Source: Allomuricauda sp. M10 (GTDB lineage: Bacteria > Bacteroidota > Bacteroidia > Flavobacteriales > Flavobacteriaceae). Taken from it: a stretch of DNA of 64,000 nt. The notes under the pieces are model-generated. The model was not told where the DNA came from, did no database searches, and saw only the letters and a list, made by a program, of their open reading frames with translations. This document shows positions 1 to 8,377 of the stretch, piece after piece. The stretch's first letter is position 1, and every line of letters starts with the position of its first letter. The stretch is taken from positions 248,001 through 312,000 of the forward strand of contig NZ_JAJGBN010000003.1 in the NCBI RefSeq assembly GCF_020782875.1, in the 5' to 3' direction. Both the position numbers and the translations under genes were made by a program.

Positions 1-860
1 AGCAAGATTTGAAAAAGACCAGGGAACTGGTTGCATCAGGGGTTTTGCCACAGGGCGATCTGTTGGAAATTGAGGCAACTGCCGCCAATCAGGAACAACA
101 AATCGTGAACGGTGAGGGCAATGTGTTGATAGCCCGTGTAAACTTGGCCCAATTGCTGCAACTTACGGATTATGAAAACTTTGATATAGCCGAGGAAGAG
201 TTTGCCATTCCACCATCCGATATTTTGAAAAACTCTGCCAAAGTGATTTTTGATAAGGCCTTGACCTTTAGAAATGACATCAAATTTTCTGAATCAAACG
301 TGCAATTGGCGGAACAGGATCTAAAGATTGCCAAGGGAGCTTATTTGCCTACCCTGGGAGCTTTCTTCCAATATGGTAGCCGTTATTCCGATGTTACCCA
401 AATTCCTGATGGTAATGGTGGTGTATATACACCAAATTTTACCGATCAGTTGTGGATTTTTGATGGTATCAGCTACGGAGCACAATTGAACGTTCCCATA
501 TTTAACGGATGGAGCACTCGTAACAATGTGAAACGTTCCCAGATCAGTTTGGAAAAAGCAAAAGTGCAGTTCGAACAGGATAAATTGGCTTTGGAGAATA
601 CCATTCAACAGGCCTATGTAGATGTAAGTACTTTTGAAAAAGCCTATGAGGCTGCTCTGAAGTCTTTGGAAGCCCGCACGCTGGCTTACGATTATGCCAA
701 GGAGCGTTATGACAATGGGTTGATGAACGCCTTTGACTTTAGTCAAGCCCAGGCTAGGGTAGACAATGCGAAGGCAGATGTGATCCGTACCAAGTACGAT
801 TATATTTTCCGACTTAAAATATTGGAGTTCTACTTTGGTTTGCCCATTTCATTAAACTAG
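1..860 (+). CDS. TolC family outer membrane efflux protein (5'-truncated by window edge)
   Basis: The reading frame is open from the left edge (codons begin at base 3) and stops with TAG at 858-860, so only the C-terminal 285 residues are visible. The TTG at 9 is an internal leucine codon, not a start. The visible part shows the outer membrane efflux pattern: long charged helices rich in Glu/Lys/Gln/Ala, then an aromatic strand segment around the QYGSRYSD motif, then a second helical hairpin with repeated Ala, Tyr and Leu, ending in GLPISLN. Family members form the trimeric outer-membrane duct of RND, MFS or ABC efflux pumps and type I secretion. The periplasmic adaptor and inner-membrane pump would be expected upstream, outside the window. 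tsaB starts 16 bp downstream on the same strand; no functional link is implied. Confidence 0.88.
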   Translation, partial: QDLKKTRELVASGVLPQGDLLEIEATAANQEQQIVNGEGNVLIARVNLAQLLQLTDYENFDIAEEEFAIPPSDILKNSAKVIFDKALTFRNDIKFSESNVQLAEQDLKIAKGAYLPTLGAFFQYGSRYSDVTQIPDGNGGVYTPNFTDQLWIFDGISYGAQLNVPIFNGWSTRNNVKRSQISLEKAKVQFEQDKLALENTIQQAYVDVSTFEKAYEAALKSLEARTLAYDYAKERYDNGLMNAFDFSQAQARVDNAKADVIRTKYDYIFRLKILEFYFGLPISLN

Positions 861-876
861 TATCTTTGTGGCCGCT

Positions 877-1554
877 ATGGCCATCATACTAAACTTAGAA
901 ACAGCTACCACCAATTGCTCCGTAAGTGTCTCCAAAGGCAATGAAATCCTTTGTCTAAAAGAGGACAATGCAGCAGATTATTCGCACTCGGAACAATTGC
1001 ACATTTTTATCAAAGAAGCCTTGCAAGAGGCTTCTTTGTCATTTTCAGACCTAGAAGCCGTTGCCATCAGTAAAGGCCCTGGTTCCTATACTGGTCTTCG
1101 AATTGGAGTTTCTGCAGCTAAGGGACTTTGCTTTTCCTTGGATTTGCCTTTAATTTCCATCCCCACTTTGGAAAGTATGGCCCATCAGATTAGCTTGAAG
1201 GAAGGGGAGGTTGTCATTCCTGTTTTGGATGCCAGAAGAATGGAGGTGTATTCCTGCGTGTTTGACCATCAATACCAAGAGATCCGGGAAACCCGTGCCG
1301 AAATCATTGATGAGAATTCTTTTGGGGATTATGCCTCGTTTTCCAAAGTGCATGTTGTGGGTAGTGGTGCGGAAAAGTGCAAGCCGATCCTGCAGGCTCC
1401 TAACTTCAATTTTTATACCACTGTGGTGCCTTCTGCAAAGCAAATGGCTATACTGGCCCATCAAAAATTCCAAAAAGCGGAATTTGAGGATGTGGCTTAT
1501 TTTGAACCCTATTATTTAAAGGATTTTGTCCTTCAGACAAAAAAGAATACCTAA
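877..1554 (+). CDS. tsaB: tRNA threonylcarbamoyladenosine biosynthesis protein TsaB
   Basis: 225 residues. TsaB is the inactive ASKHA-fold paralogue that pairs with TsaD (and TsaE) to place the threonylcarbamoyl group on A37 of tRNAs reading ANN codons. The family hallmarks are clear: the N-terminal LNLETATTNCSVSV strand and the KGPGSYTGLRIGVSAAKG motif. I chose the ATG at 877 rather than the GTG at 868 because family proteins begin directly with the M-A-I-I-L-N type strand. The length fits the short-form TsaB of Bacteroidota. The gene follows the TolC-type gene closely and converges on the MscS gene; its stop codon overlaps that gene's end by 4 bp. Confidence 0.95.
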   Translation: MAIILNLETATTNCSVSVSKGNEILCLKEDNAADYSHSEQLHIFIKEALQEASLSFSDLEAVAISKGPGSYTGLRIGVSAAKGLCFSLDLPLISIPTLESMAHQISLKEGEVVIPVLDARRMEVYSCVFDHQYQEIRETRAEIIDENSFGDYASFSKVHVVGSGAEKCKPILQAPNFNFYTTVVPSAKQMAILAHQKFQKAEFEDVAYFEPYYLKDFVLQTKKNT

Positions 1555-2378
1555 CCTTTTAAGGCTTGGTGCATAACTCTTTGCGGGAAAGGGATTTCGA
1601 TTCCGGCAGCATCAAAGCGTAACTTGGTTTGCTCGATCACATAAAAATGGGCGGCCCAGAAAACATCATTGTTCGCCCAAAAGCGTAGGGTCAGATCTAC
1701 GGAACTATCACCCAATGCACCAACGTATACTTCCGGGGCGGGTTCAGTGTTGATATTTGGATTTTCGGCACAGATTTCCAAAAGAATTTCTTTTGCTTCC
1801 TTGATGTTAGAGCCATACCCGATTCCAACATCAATTTTATCGCGACGGGTGCTTTCCATATTAAAATTAATAATGTTGCCGTTGGACAATTGCCCGTTCG
1901 GAAGAATGGCTATCTGGTTGCCAAAAGTGCTCAATTTTGTATTGAAAATGGATATTTCCTTTACAGTGCCATCAATGCCTTGAGCAGAAATAAAATCGCC
2001 CACTTTAAACGGTTTAAATATGAGAATGAGCACACCACCGGCAAAGTTTGCCAAGGATCCTTGTAGCGCCAAACCGATGGCCAAACCTGCGGCACCGATA
2101 ATAGCAACCAAAGATGAGGTTTTGACTCCCAACTGGGTAACCACCAAAACAAACAGCAGGGCTTTTAAGGCAATGCTGATAAAACTCTGAAGAAAAGATT
2201 CCAAGGTCTCATCGTAATCTTTCTTGGCGAAAAAGCGACCGACCATTTTATTGATGAACCTGATGACCCAAAATCCGACAAAAAAGATAATGATGGCCAT
2301 TACAAGGTTTGGTAGTACTCCAAGCCCCCATAGTACGGCTTTATCAACGTATTCTTGATAGTTTTCCAGTTGTGTCAT
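1551..2378 (-). CDS. MscS-family small-conductance mechanosensitive ion channel
   Basis: 275 residues, close to the length of E. coli MscS. The N-terminal half holds about three hydrophobic membrane segments (near residues 18-40, 60-85 and 90-115). The third carries the Gly/Ala-rich pore helix GAAGLAIGLALQGSLANF, typical of MscS, followed by the FKVGDFI beta-domain entry and a cytoplasmic alpha/beta domain ending in EIPFPQRVMH, a common MscS end. It acts in the inner membrane as a turgor-release valve. The ATG at 2378 sits in an AT-rich intergenic stretch. The 3' end overlaps the convergent tsaB by 4 bp, so the two stop codons interlock. Confidence 0.93.
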   Translation of the reverse strand: MTQLENYQEYVDKAVLWGLGVLPNLVMAIIIFFVGFWVIRFINKMVGRFFAKKDYDETLESFLQSFISIALKALLFVLVVTQLGVKTSSLVAIIGAAGLAIGLALQGSLANFAGGVLILIFKPFKVGDFISAQGIDGTVKEISIFNTKLSTFGNQIAILPNGQLSNGNIINFNMESTRRDKIDVGIGYGSNIKEAKEILLEICAENPNINTEPAPEVYVGALGDSSVDLTLRFWANNDVFWAAHFYVIEQTKLRFDAAGIEIPFPQRVMHQALKG

Positions 2379-2449
2379 AAAGTTTTCTGTTTTGTGGACA
2401 ACCTAATCATTATTACCTTAAAATAAAAAAAATGAAAGGTAAACAATTG

Positions 2450-4570
2450 TTAATCTTGTTCGGGATACATGACTTGGACCAAGACTTCTTCTGCAGTGCT
2501 GACAGGCAACTTACAGGCTCCTTCAATACAAACATAGGCCAAGGTTTTATCCGGAACTTCCCTGTTTTGTAGTAATTCCAAGTTGCTTTTTCCTTTGGAA
2601 CCGGCTAAAATACTATTGGGGATATAGTGTGATGCTACTTCCGTTCCCATGGTTTTTGATTGTGTTCCAACAAGGGCAATCTCGTAAAAATTTTGGTTCA
2701 AGTATAGGACCAGATGCAACCAATTGGCATATCCTTGCGCGCGTTGACCAAAATCTTGCTGTACGTTTTTAAGCATCTGGGTAGCGATGGAACCATATCC
2801 TTCCCCATAAAAAAGTTTGTCCAACTTAAACAGGTTGTTGGCCATAATGGAGTTGGAAGAAGAGATTACATTATCATTGGTCTCAATGCTCCGTCGGATC
2901 AAAGAGCGGTCTTCATCCGAAGTGAAAAAATACATACCAGAATCTACATCAAAAAAATGCTGATGCGCATAATCGGTCAAACTTTTGGCATTGTATAGCC
3001 ATTGCTCATCAAAAGTGACTTCGTATAAAGAAATATATGCGTCAATCAAGGTGGCATAATCTTCCAAAAAGGCATTGATGGTGCTTTTACCTTGTTTATG
3101 ATTGCGATAAAGCGAATGGTCTTCTTTTACCATTTCCTTTTGGATAAAATCGGCATTTTTCAAAGCCAAATCCAAGTATTCTTGGTTTCCCAAATATCTA
3201 TAGGCATCTATGAGTCCCTTTAGCATCAGGGCATTCCATGAGGTTAGGATCTTGTCGTCCAATCTGGGTTTGGGACGTTTGCTTCTTTCCTTTTTTAAGA
3301 TGGCCAGATCGGCCTTCATTTTTTTCTGTAATCCCAGAACGGAAATTCCATGTTTTTGGGCCAATTCTTCATCATTCCTATCCCGAATAAGTACATAATT
3401 TTCCTCTTCCCAAAGCCCGTAGGAATTAATGTTGAAATAATCCTGAAAGACCTCAAGGTCATTTCCTAGTAGTCGTTCCAATTCTTCCTTCATCCATACG
3501 TAATAAGCTCCTTCTTCAAGATTTCCATGTTCATCGAGACTATCGGCATCCAAAGAAGAATAAAAACCTCCGTTTTCATCTAACAGTTCCTCCTTTGTAA
3601 AAGCTATGGTTTCCTCTACTACCTTTTTGTAAAGTTCGTTTTTGGTGACGGCATAGGTTTTAGCATACAGACTGATCAATTGCCCGTTGTCGTAGAGCAT
3701 CTTTTCAAAATGGGGAACGTGCCATTTGGTATCCACGGCATATCGCGAGAATCCTCCACCCACATGATCAAAAATGCCTCCATAGGCCATACGGGTTAGG
3801 GTGGTGTCCACAAATTCCATAATGTCCTTACGATTTTGGGTTGTGGCATAGTGCAACAAAAATTCCCAATTATTGGGCATCATGAATTTGGGTGCCCTTT
3901 TATGCCCGCCCAAGAAGATATCAAAATATTGGGACCAATTATGGACCGAAGCCTCCAATTGTTCCAAGTTGAAAAGGTCACTTTCCTTGTTGTGCTCCAC
4001 CAAATTAATAGCATGAAGTCCGTTGGCAAGGTCCGAAGCGTATTGGGTGATTCGAGGCTTGTCTTTTTGATACAAATCGGCCAATTGATGTAATGATTTC
4101 ATCCAATTTTCCTTAGGGACATAGGTGGCACCCCAAAAAGGTCTGCCATCGGGAAGGGCCACAATGTTCAGGGGCCAACCACCGTTTCCGGAAATGATCT
4201 GTATGGCATCCATATAAATTTGATCCACATCGGGGCGTTCTTCTCGGTCAATCTTTATATTGATGAAATGCTCGTTCATCACTTTGGCCACCTCTGGATC
4301 TTCAAAACATTCTTTTTCCATCACATGGCACCAGTGGCAAGCTGCATAACCAATGCTGATGAGCAACAGTTTGTCCTCTTTTTTGGCCCGTTCCAGAACC
4401 TCAGGATGCCAAGCTTCCCAGTTCACAGGATTGTGGGCGTGCTGCAAAAGATAGGGGCTGGTTTCGTGGATCAGGGCATTGGTATGTTCGTGGGTCACTT
4501 CGTTGGATTTTGGGTTACAGCCTAGGACGGCCATCAAAATTAGGGGGAAGAATGGAAACTTGAGTGACAT
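2450..4570 (-). CDS. DUF255/thioredoxin-domain protein (YyaL/SSP411 type), predicted lipoprotein
   Basis: 706 residues. A short lipoprotein signal ends in V-L-G-C (Cys18). A DUF255 thioredoxin-like domain follows (about 30-190), with TSPYLLQHAHNPVNW and the C78-H-W-C81 active-site motif. The rest is an alpha/alpha toroid resembling glycosidases of the N-acylglucosamine 2-epimerase fold, with motifs GGIFDHVGGGFSRYA and WHVPHFEKMLYDN. This is the architecture of YyaL and mammalian SSP411/SPATA20, whose reaction is not established. The odd point is export: most YyaL-type proteins have no signal, whereas this one should be anchored in the periplasmic face or outer membrane. A UUCG-loop terminator separates it from dodecin upstream, so it probably has its own promoter. 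Confidence 0.88.
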   Translation of the reverse strand: MSLKFPFFPLILMAVLGCNPKSNEVTHEHTNALIHETSPYLLQHAHNPVNWEAWHPEVLERAKKEDKLLLISIGYAACHWCHVMEKECFEDPEVAKVMNEHFINIKIDREERPDVDQIYMDAIQIISGNGGWPLNIVALPDGRPFWGATYVPKENWMKSLHQLADLYQKDKPRITQYASDLANGLHAINLVEHNKESDLFNLEQLEASVHNWSQYFDIFLGGHKRAPKFMMPNNWEFLLHYATTQNRKDIMEFVDTTLTRMAYGGIFDHVGGGFSRYAVDTKWHVPHFEKMLYDNGQLISLYAKTYAVTKNELYKKVVEETIAFTKEELLDENGGFYSSLDADSLDEHGNLEEGAYYVWMKEELERLLGNDLEVFQDYFNINSYGLWEEENYVLIRDRNDEELAQKHGISVLGLQKKMKADLAILKKERSKRPKPRLDDKILTSWNALMLKGLIDAYRYLGNQEYLDLALKNADFIQKEMVKEDHSLYRNHKQGKSTINAFLEDYATLIDAYISLYEVTFDEQWLYNAKSLTDYAHQHFFDVDSGMYFFTSDEDRSLIRRSIETNDNVISSSNSIMANNLFKLDKLFYGEGYGSIATQMLKNVQQDFGQRAQGYANWLHLVLYLNQNFYEIALVGTQSKTMGTEVASHYIPNSILAGSKGKSNLELLQNREVPDKTLAYVCIEGACKLPVSTAEEVLVQVMYPEQD

Positions 4571-4589
4571 TTCTTCACTTTTGGGTATA

Positions 4590-4616
4590 AAAAAAGCGTC
4601 CCGAAGGACGCACTTT
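4590..4616 (-). terminator. intrinsic terminator of the dodecin gene
   Basis: On the minus strand the sequence reads GCGTCC-TTCG-GGACGC followed by a run of seven T. This is a perfect 6-bp GC-rich stem (4596-4601 with 4606-4611), a stable UUCG tetraloop and a U-tract. It starts about 19 bp after the dodecin stop and ends just before the start codon of the DUF255 gene. It should isolate dodecin from the downstream gene. Confidence 0.9.
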
Positions 4617-4629
4617 TTGTATTGCGGTG

Positions 4630-4830
4630 TTACTGCACTTCAAAGGTGATCTTAACGTTCACTCTGTAATCATCAATCTTTCCGTCTTTAACCGTTGCAC
4701 TTTGCTCGTTGATATAGATGGAACGAATGTTTTTCACTGATTTTGCGGCCTGTTCCAATGCGTTTTTAGCTGCGTCTTCCCAGCTTTTATCGGAATTTGC
4801 CAATACTTCAATAACTTTTAAAACTGCCAT
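4630..4830 (-). CDS. dodecin family protein
   Basis: 66 residues from the ATG at 4830. An upstream TTG at 4836 would add only two residues and is less likely. The pattern MAVLKVIEVLANSDKSWEDA, then a helix AAKNALEQAAKSVKNIRSI, then two strands ending in VKITFEVQ is that of dodecins. These are small proteins forming hollow dodecamers that bind flavin or CoA and buffer free flavin. The conserved Trp of the flavin pocket (W in SWEDA) is present. It is monocistronic, with its own terminator right after the gene. Confidence 0.93.
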   Translation of the reverse strand: MAVLKVIEVLANSDKSWEDAAKNALEQAAKSVKNIRSIYINEQSATVKDGKIDDYRVNVKITFEVQ

Positions 4831-4900
4831 GGTCAATGTTTTTTAAATTTCTTCAATTTAGCAAAAATTGACCAGAAAGGCGTTATGAAAATCCTTAAAA

Positions 4901-5797
4901 TTACCCGTTCAAGGCCACTACCTCACGGATTTTATCGCCCATCATATTCTTCAACATCGTCTCGATCCCGTTCTTCAAGGTAAAGGTGGAAGATGGACAA
5001 CCGCTGCAGGCACCCTGCAGGATTACACTGACCGTTCCACTTTCCTCTTCATAGGATTGAAACTGGATATTACCTCCATCACTTGCAACGGCAGGTTTTA
5101 CGTATTCCTCCAAAATATCGATTATCTGTAGTGAAATATCATCATAACTGATACTTGCCTTTTCCTGTTGCTTGGATTTTTCCGTTTTTTGAAGGGCCTC
5201 CGCGGTCACCACATCCTTTCCATCGGCTAGAAAGTCGCGGATAAATTCCCGCAGTTGCATATTGATCTCTTCCCAATCGGCCACATCATATTTGGTTACG
5301 GAAACATAGTTTTCATCCATGAACACTTCTTTCACAAAAGGCAGATGGAAAAGTTCCTTGGCCAGGGGGGCATCTTTGGCTTCATCAATGTTCTTGAACT
5401 CGTAAGTGGAAGGTACGATCCGCTTGTTGCAAACAAACTTCATCACTGAAGGGTTCGGGGTCACTTCGGCATAAACGGTAATGGGCTGCTTTTTCTGTAC
5501 ATCCTCTTCGTTTACCACAGGCTCCCCGGCGTTCAGGTATTCAACCAATTGTTGGGCCACATCGGCCTTCACGTCATCCCAGGTTACGATATCATACCTT
5601 TCCAAAGCCACAAAGTTGCTGGCGATGTAAACCGTTTTAATGAACGGAAGGTAAAAAAGCTGCTGTGCCAAGGGTGAGTTTTTGGCCTCGTCTATATTCT
5701 TGTATTCGTAATTGCCCTTTACCAAAAAATGGTTGGCTTCCAATTTGATGATCTTGGGGTTGTTGGTGGCAATTATGGTGATATTATATTCTTTCAT
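4901..5797 (-). CDS. NifU/Nfu-type iron-sulfur cluster carrier with duplicated N-terminal domain
   Basis: 298 residues. Two consecutive Nfu N-terminal domains (about 1-95 and 106-196) are recognisable as copies by the shared pattern NIDEAK-x-(S/A)PLA-x-(Q/E)LF-x-LPF. A Lys/Gln-rich linker and a C-terminal NifU domain (about 225-298) follow, with the cluster ligands C264-S-G-C267 in the GACSGCPSS motif. Nfu proteins receive [4Fe-4S] clusters and hand them to apo-enzymes in the cytosol. I start at the ATG at 5797 rather than the in-frame start at 5824, because a good promoter -7 element lies at 5813-5820, which would place the longer start upstream of transcription. The 5' end is close to the divergent PorP/SprF gene. 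Confidence 0.93.
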   Translation of the reverse strand: MKEYNITIIATNNPKIIKLEANHFLVKGNYEYKNIDEAKNSPLAQQLFYLPFIKTVYIASNFVALERYDIVTWDDVKADVAQQLVEYLNAGEPVVNEEDVQKKQPITVYAEVTPNPSVMKFVCNKRIVPSTYEFKNIDEAKDAPLAKELFHLPFVKEVFMDENYVSVTKYDVADWEEINMQLREFIRDFLADGKDVVTAEALQKTEKSKQQEKASISYDDISLQIIDILEEYVKPAVASDGGNIQFQSYEEESGTVSVILQGACSGCPSSTFTLKNGIETMLKNMMGDKIREVVALNG

Positions 5798-5812
5798 CGG
5801 TTTTATTTGATA

Positions 5813-5844
5813 CAAAAATACCAATAGTTGACATGTGCAGCAAA
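5813..5844 (-). promoter_or_regulatory. Bacteroidota-type promoter of the nfu gene
   Basis: On the minus strand: TTTG at 5844-5841, a 20-bp spacer, then TATTTTTG at 5820-5813, matching the TTG / TAnnTTTG promoter consensus of Bacteroidota. Transcription would begin near 5807, ten bases before the ATG at 5797. This element decides the start codon of the downstream gene. Confidence 0.65.
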
Positions 5845-5926
5845 ATATTATAATAATGTCCTTTGCAATCCGTTATCTAATTGTTTGATTATTTTTAAAA
5901 TCACAACCATTAGCCCAGATCGTCAC

Positions 5927-6922
5927 ATGAGACGCAGCACAACCTCGATCATAATTGCCCTGTTCTTTGGTTTTTTGGCCAAGGCCCAGGAAGGAATCCC
6001 CGTGTATTTTGACTACTTGGCGGATAACTATTATTTAGTCTATCCATCCATGGCGGGTATTGCTGAGGGCACCAAGATTCGTCTTACGGCCAGAAAACAA
6101 TGGTTCAATGTAGACGAGGCCCCGAGCCTTCAAACGTTCAACATCAACTCTAGGGTTGGAGAACGTAGCGGAATCGGCGGCATTCTATTCAATGATTCCA
6201 ACGGGTACCATTCCCAAACAGGTTTTAAAGGTACGTATGCTCACCACTTGCAGCTTGGTGGCGATTTCAGGACACTGAACCAACTTTCTTTCGGACTTAG
6301 TGCCGGAGTGATCTTAAGTAGTTTGGATGAAACGGAATTCAGGTCTGTGATTCCCGATCCGGTGGTGACAGGAGTAAAAAATACCACCAGTTATTTCAAT
6401 GTGGATTTGGGAGCATCCTACAACTTGTTCGAGTTTTATGCCCATGCTGCCATTTTGAACATTTTAGGAAGTGGTCGAGATCTGTATACCGCAGCCGAGT
6501 TCGATAATTTGAGAAGATATCTACTATCCGCAGGTTATGTTTTTGGTAAAAAAACAAGGATAGAACCATCCATTTTATTCCAGATGACGGATTATACCAA
6601 GGAAAAAACCGTTGACCTGAACGCCAAGGTGTACAAAGATGTAAGTTTTGGCACCATTTGGGCAGGTCTTTCTTACCGCAGGAGTTTTGATGGGGCCCAA
6701 TACCAATCCAACGGCACTTTTGGAGAGCAACGTTTGCAATTGTTCACGCCAATTGTGGGAGTGAACGTGAACCGATTCTTGTTCTCTTATAATTATTCCT
6801 ACCAATCCGGGGATATCCGTTTTGACAATGGCGGTTTCCACCAGATTACCTTGGGGTATGATTTTGGTCAGAGCGATGATGGCAAACGATATGATTGTTA
6901 TTGCCCGGCTGCCAACAATTAA
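5927..6922 (+). CDS. PorP/SprF family type IX secretion-associated outer membrane protein
   Basis: 331 residues from the ATG at 5927, which gives a proper signal peptide (MRRSTTSIIIALFFGFLAKA, then Q). The frame is open further upstream to 5828, but that extension lacks signal-peptide character. The mature part is an outer-membrane barrel with many alternating strands and the family pattern PVYFDYLADNYYLVYPSMAGI near the N-terminus, equivalent to the QYMYNxxxxNPAYAG motif of PorP/SprF. Such proteins help secrete or anchor specific T9SS adhesins. This copy has no adhesin next to it, unlike the paralogue at 18076. It is followed by an inverted dispersed repeat. Confidence 0.85.
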   Translation: MRRSTTSIIIALFFGFLAKAQEGIPVYFDYLADNYYLVYPSMAGIAEGTKIRLTARKQWFNVDEAPSLQTFNINSRVGERSGIGGILFNDSNGYHSQTGFKGTYAHHLQLGGDFRTLNQLSFGLSAGVILSSLDETEFRSVIPDPVVTGVKNTTSYFNVDLGASYNLFEFYAHAAILNILGSGRDLYTAAEFDNLRRYLLSAGYVFGKKTRIEPSILFQMTDYTKEKTVDLNAKVYKDVSFGTIWAGLSYRRSFDGAQYQSNGTFGEQRLQLFTPIVGVNVNRFLFSYNYSYQSGDIRFDNGGFHQITLGYDFGQSDDGKRYDCYCPAANN

Positions 6923-6940
6923 GAATCAAACTTATAAAAT

Positions 6941-6996
6941 GTCAGTTCGAGCGCAGTCGAGAACTGTTTTGGCATCTCGACTCCGCTCGATGTGAC
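6941..6996. repeat. inverted dispersed repeat (REP-like), two arms
   Basis: Two arms of about 24-26 bp face each other around a short TTTTGG centre. The left arm contains TCGAGCGCAGTCGAGA and the right arm contains TCTCGACTCCGCTCGATGTG. Both arms carry the core TCGAGCGSAGTCGAGA. The same core recurs at 11340-11363 and 39612-39635. It lies between the 3' ends of the convergent PorP/SprF and VWA genes, where it could fold as an RNA hairpin for either transcript. Confidence 0.8.
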
Positions 6997-7009
6997 AATT
7001 TTCACCACA

Positions 7010-8179
7010 CTAATCCCACTTCATATTTTTCTTGGAGGCTTGGTTTTTAATGGCCGATAGCATAGCGTTTTCCAATTCCCCTTTTTCTTCTTTTTGACTT
7101 TGGGCGATGAAAGCCTCACGCTTTGCGTTCAACTCTTGTATTTCCTTTTGAATTTTTTCACGCTCTGCTTTTTTATCATCAACATAGGCTTTGATTTCAC
7201 TTTTGGATTTACCTTGTAATTCTTTTGGCAGGTCATTGTCATCCAATTTGGAAAGCACGGCTTCATCATCTTCCACGGCATCCACCAAATCCCATTGGGA
7301 ATTTTTATAAAGTCGGGAACTTTTGCTCACGGCTCGTTTCACCACAACGGCTTCTTCTAATTCCGCTGCATTAAGGTCTTGTGCACTTTGTTGTGCTTTC
7401 TTTTCATAGCCAATGGAACCGTAAGAAATATAGGTGTTGTTCAACTTGGAATTCAATTTGATGATGACATCGTCATAAGGGGTATTGATGTGCACGATCT
7501 GCTGGTTATGATCAATGGCCATATATTCCCCTCCGGTCAAAGAGGCGCCACTTTTCCATTCGGTGCTGATGCCTTGCTGAAAATTACCGCAGAAAATGGT
7601 GTTCACGATCACATCCTTTTCCTTGGCATTGGCCGCAGCATCCCTATAATTCAATTTGCCTTGGGTGAAGGGTTCGTTACCGGCGATAAAGATCATTTTA
7701 AGGTCGTCCGCATTCTTGCCCCAATCCAATTGTTTTAATGAGGTTTGAATGACCTCTCCGCAGTATTCCTCACCTCCGTTGGTGGTCAAGGAGAAAAGTT
7801 TTTCTGAGATTTCATCCAGGTCATCCGAAAAGCTCAATACCTGACGGATGTACCCTTCCCGGGAAGAAAGGTTGTCGTTTCCGTATTCATAAAGGGCAAT
7901 CTGAAGCATGGGTCGGGTATCGTTACCACATTTGGCATGGGTAAACTCGTTCACAATGTCCCACAACTGTGCTTTTGCCTGGTTGATGAGTCCGTCCATA
8001 CTATTACTGGTATCCAACAACAAAGCAATCTTTACAAAGTGTTTGCTCGGTTTTTCCACAATGGATTGGGTTACCAATACCGTGTTTTCTTTTTCCTGCG
8101 CTTTGAGGTTGCAACCGTAACTGGCACCGGTGGCCATAAGTGCGAATGCTGTTCCTAATACTCTATTCAAATGTTTCAT
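7010..8179 (-). CDS. VWA domain-containing exported protein
   Basis: 389 residues. An N-terminal signal peptide ends near ASYGC-NLKAQ; the lipobox is imperfect, so lipoprotein or plain secretion are both possible. A von Willebrand factor A domain follows (about 48-250) with the metal-ion-dependent adhesion site ALLLDTSNSMDGLINQAK (D-x-S-x-S) and a later FIAGNEPFTQG. The C-terminal third is a charged Lys/Glu-rich coiled-coil segment ending in a basic tail. It probably acts in the periplasm or at the outer membrane in metal-dependent protein contacts; the partner is unknown. It is divergent from the sensor kinase gene at 8378, with 198 bp between. Confidence 0.85.
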   Translation of the reverse strand: MKHLNRVLGTAFALMATGASYGCNLKAQEKENTVLVTQSIVEKPSKHFVKIALLLDTSNSMDGLINQAKAQLWDIVNEFTHAKCGNDTRPMLQIALYEYGNDNLSSREGYIRQVLSFSDDLDEISEKLFSLTTNGGEEYCGEVIQTSLKQLDWGKNADDLKMIFIAGNEPFTQGKLNYRDAAANAKEKDVIVNTIFCGNFQQGISTEWKSGASLTGGEYMAIDHNQQIVHINTPYDDVIIKLNSKLNNTYISYGSIGYEKKAQQSAQDLNAAELEEAVVVKRAVSKSSRLYKNSQWDLVDAVEDDEAVLSKLDDNDLPKELQGKSKSEIKAYVDDKKAEREKIQKEIQELNAKREAFIAQSQKEEKGELENAMLSAIKNQASKKNMKWD

Positions 8180-8239
8180 GATGCAATGTTTTTAAATGAT
8201 GGCCTAAAAGTATGGGCATCTTTTTGTAAGAAAAATCGA

Positions 8240-8271
8240 GAATGAGCCAAGTGGCATTTGGAATGAGCCAA
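8240..8271. promoter_or_regulatory. direct repeat with 21-bp period, predicted LytTR-type operator
   Basis: GAATGAGCCAA occurs at 8240-8250 and again, identical, at 8261-8271, exactly 21 bp apart. LytTR regulators (AgrA, AlgR, YpdB) bind two direct repeats about 21 bp apart on one DNA face. The repeat sits in the intergenic region upstream of the operon that encodes a LytTR regulator, so autoregulation or control of the divergent VWA gene is an inference. Confidence 0.5.
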
Positions 8272-8377
8272 CGAACCGAATGACTTTGTAAAGTGGTAAA
8301 ATCGAAGGGTATTTGAGTCTCTTTCCCCAAAAAGGCATTTTTTAATACGCTTGGGATGAACTAAGTTTACTTCAATT

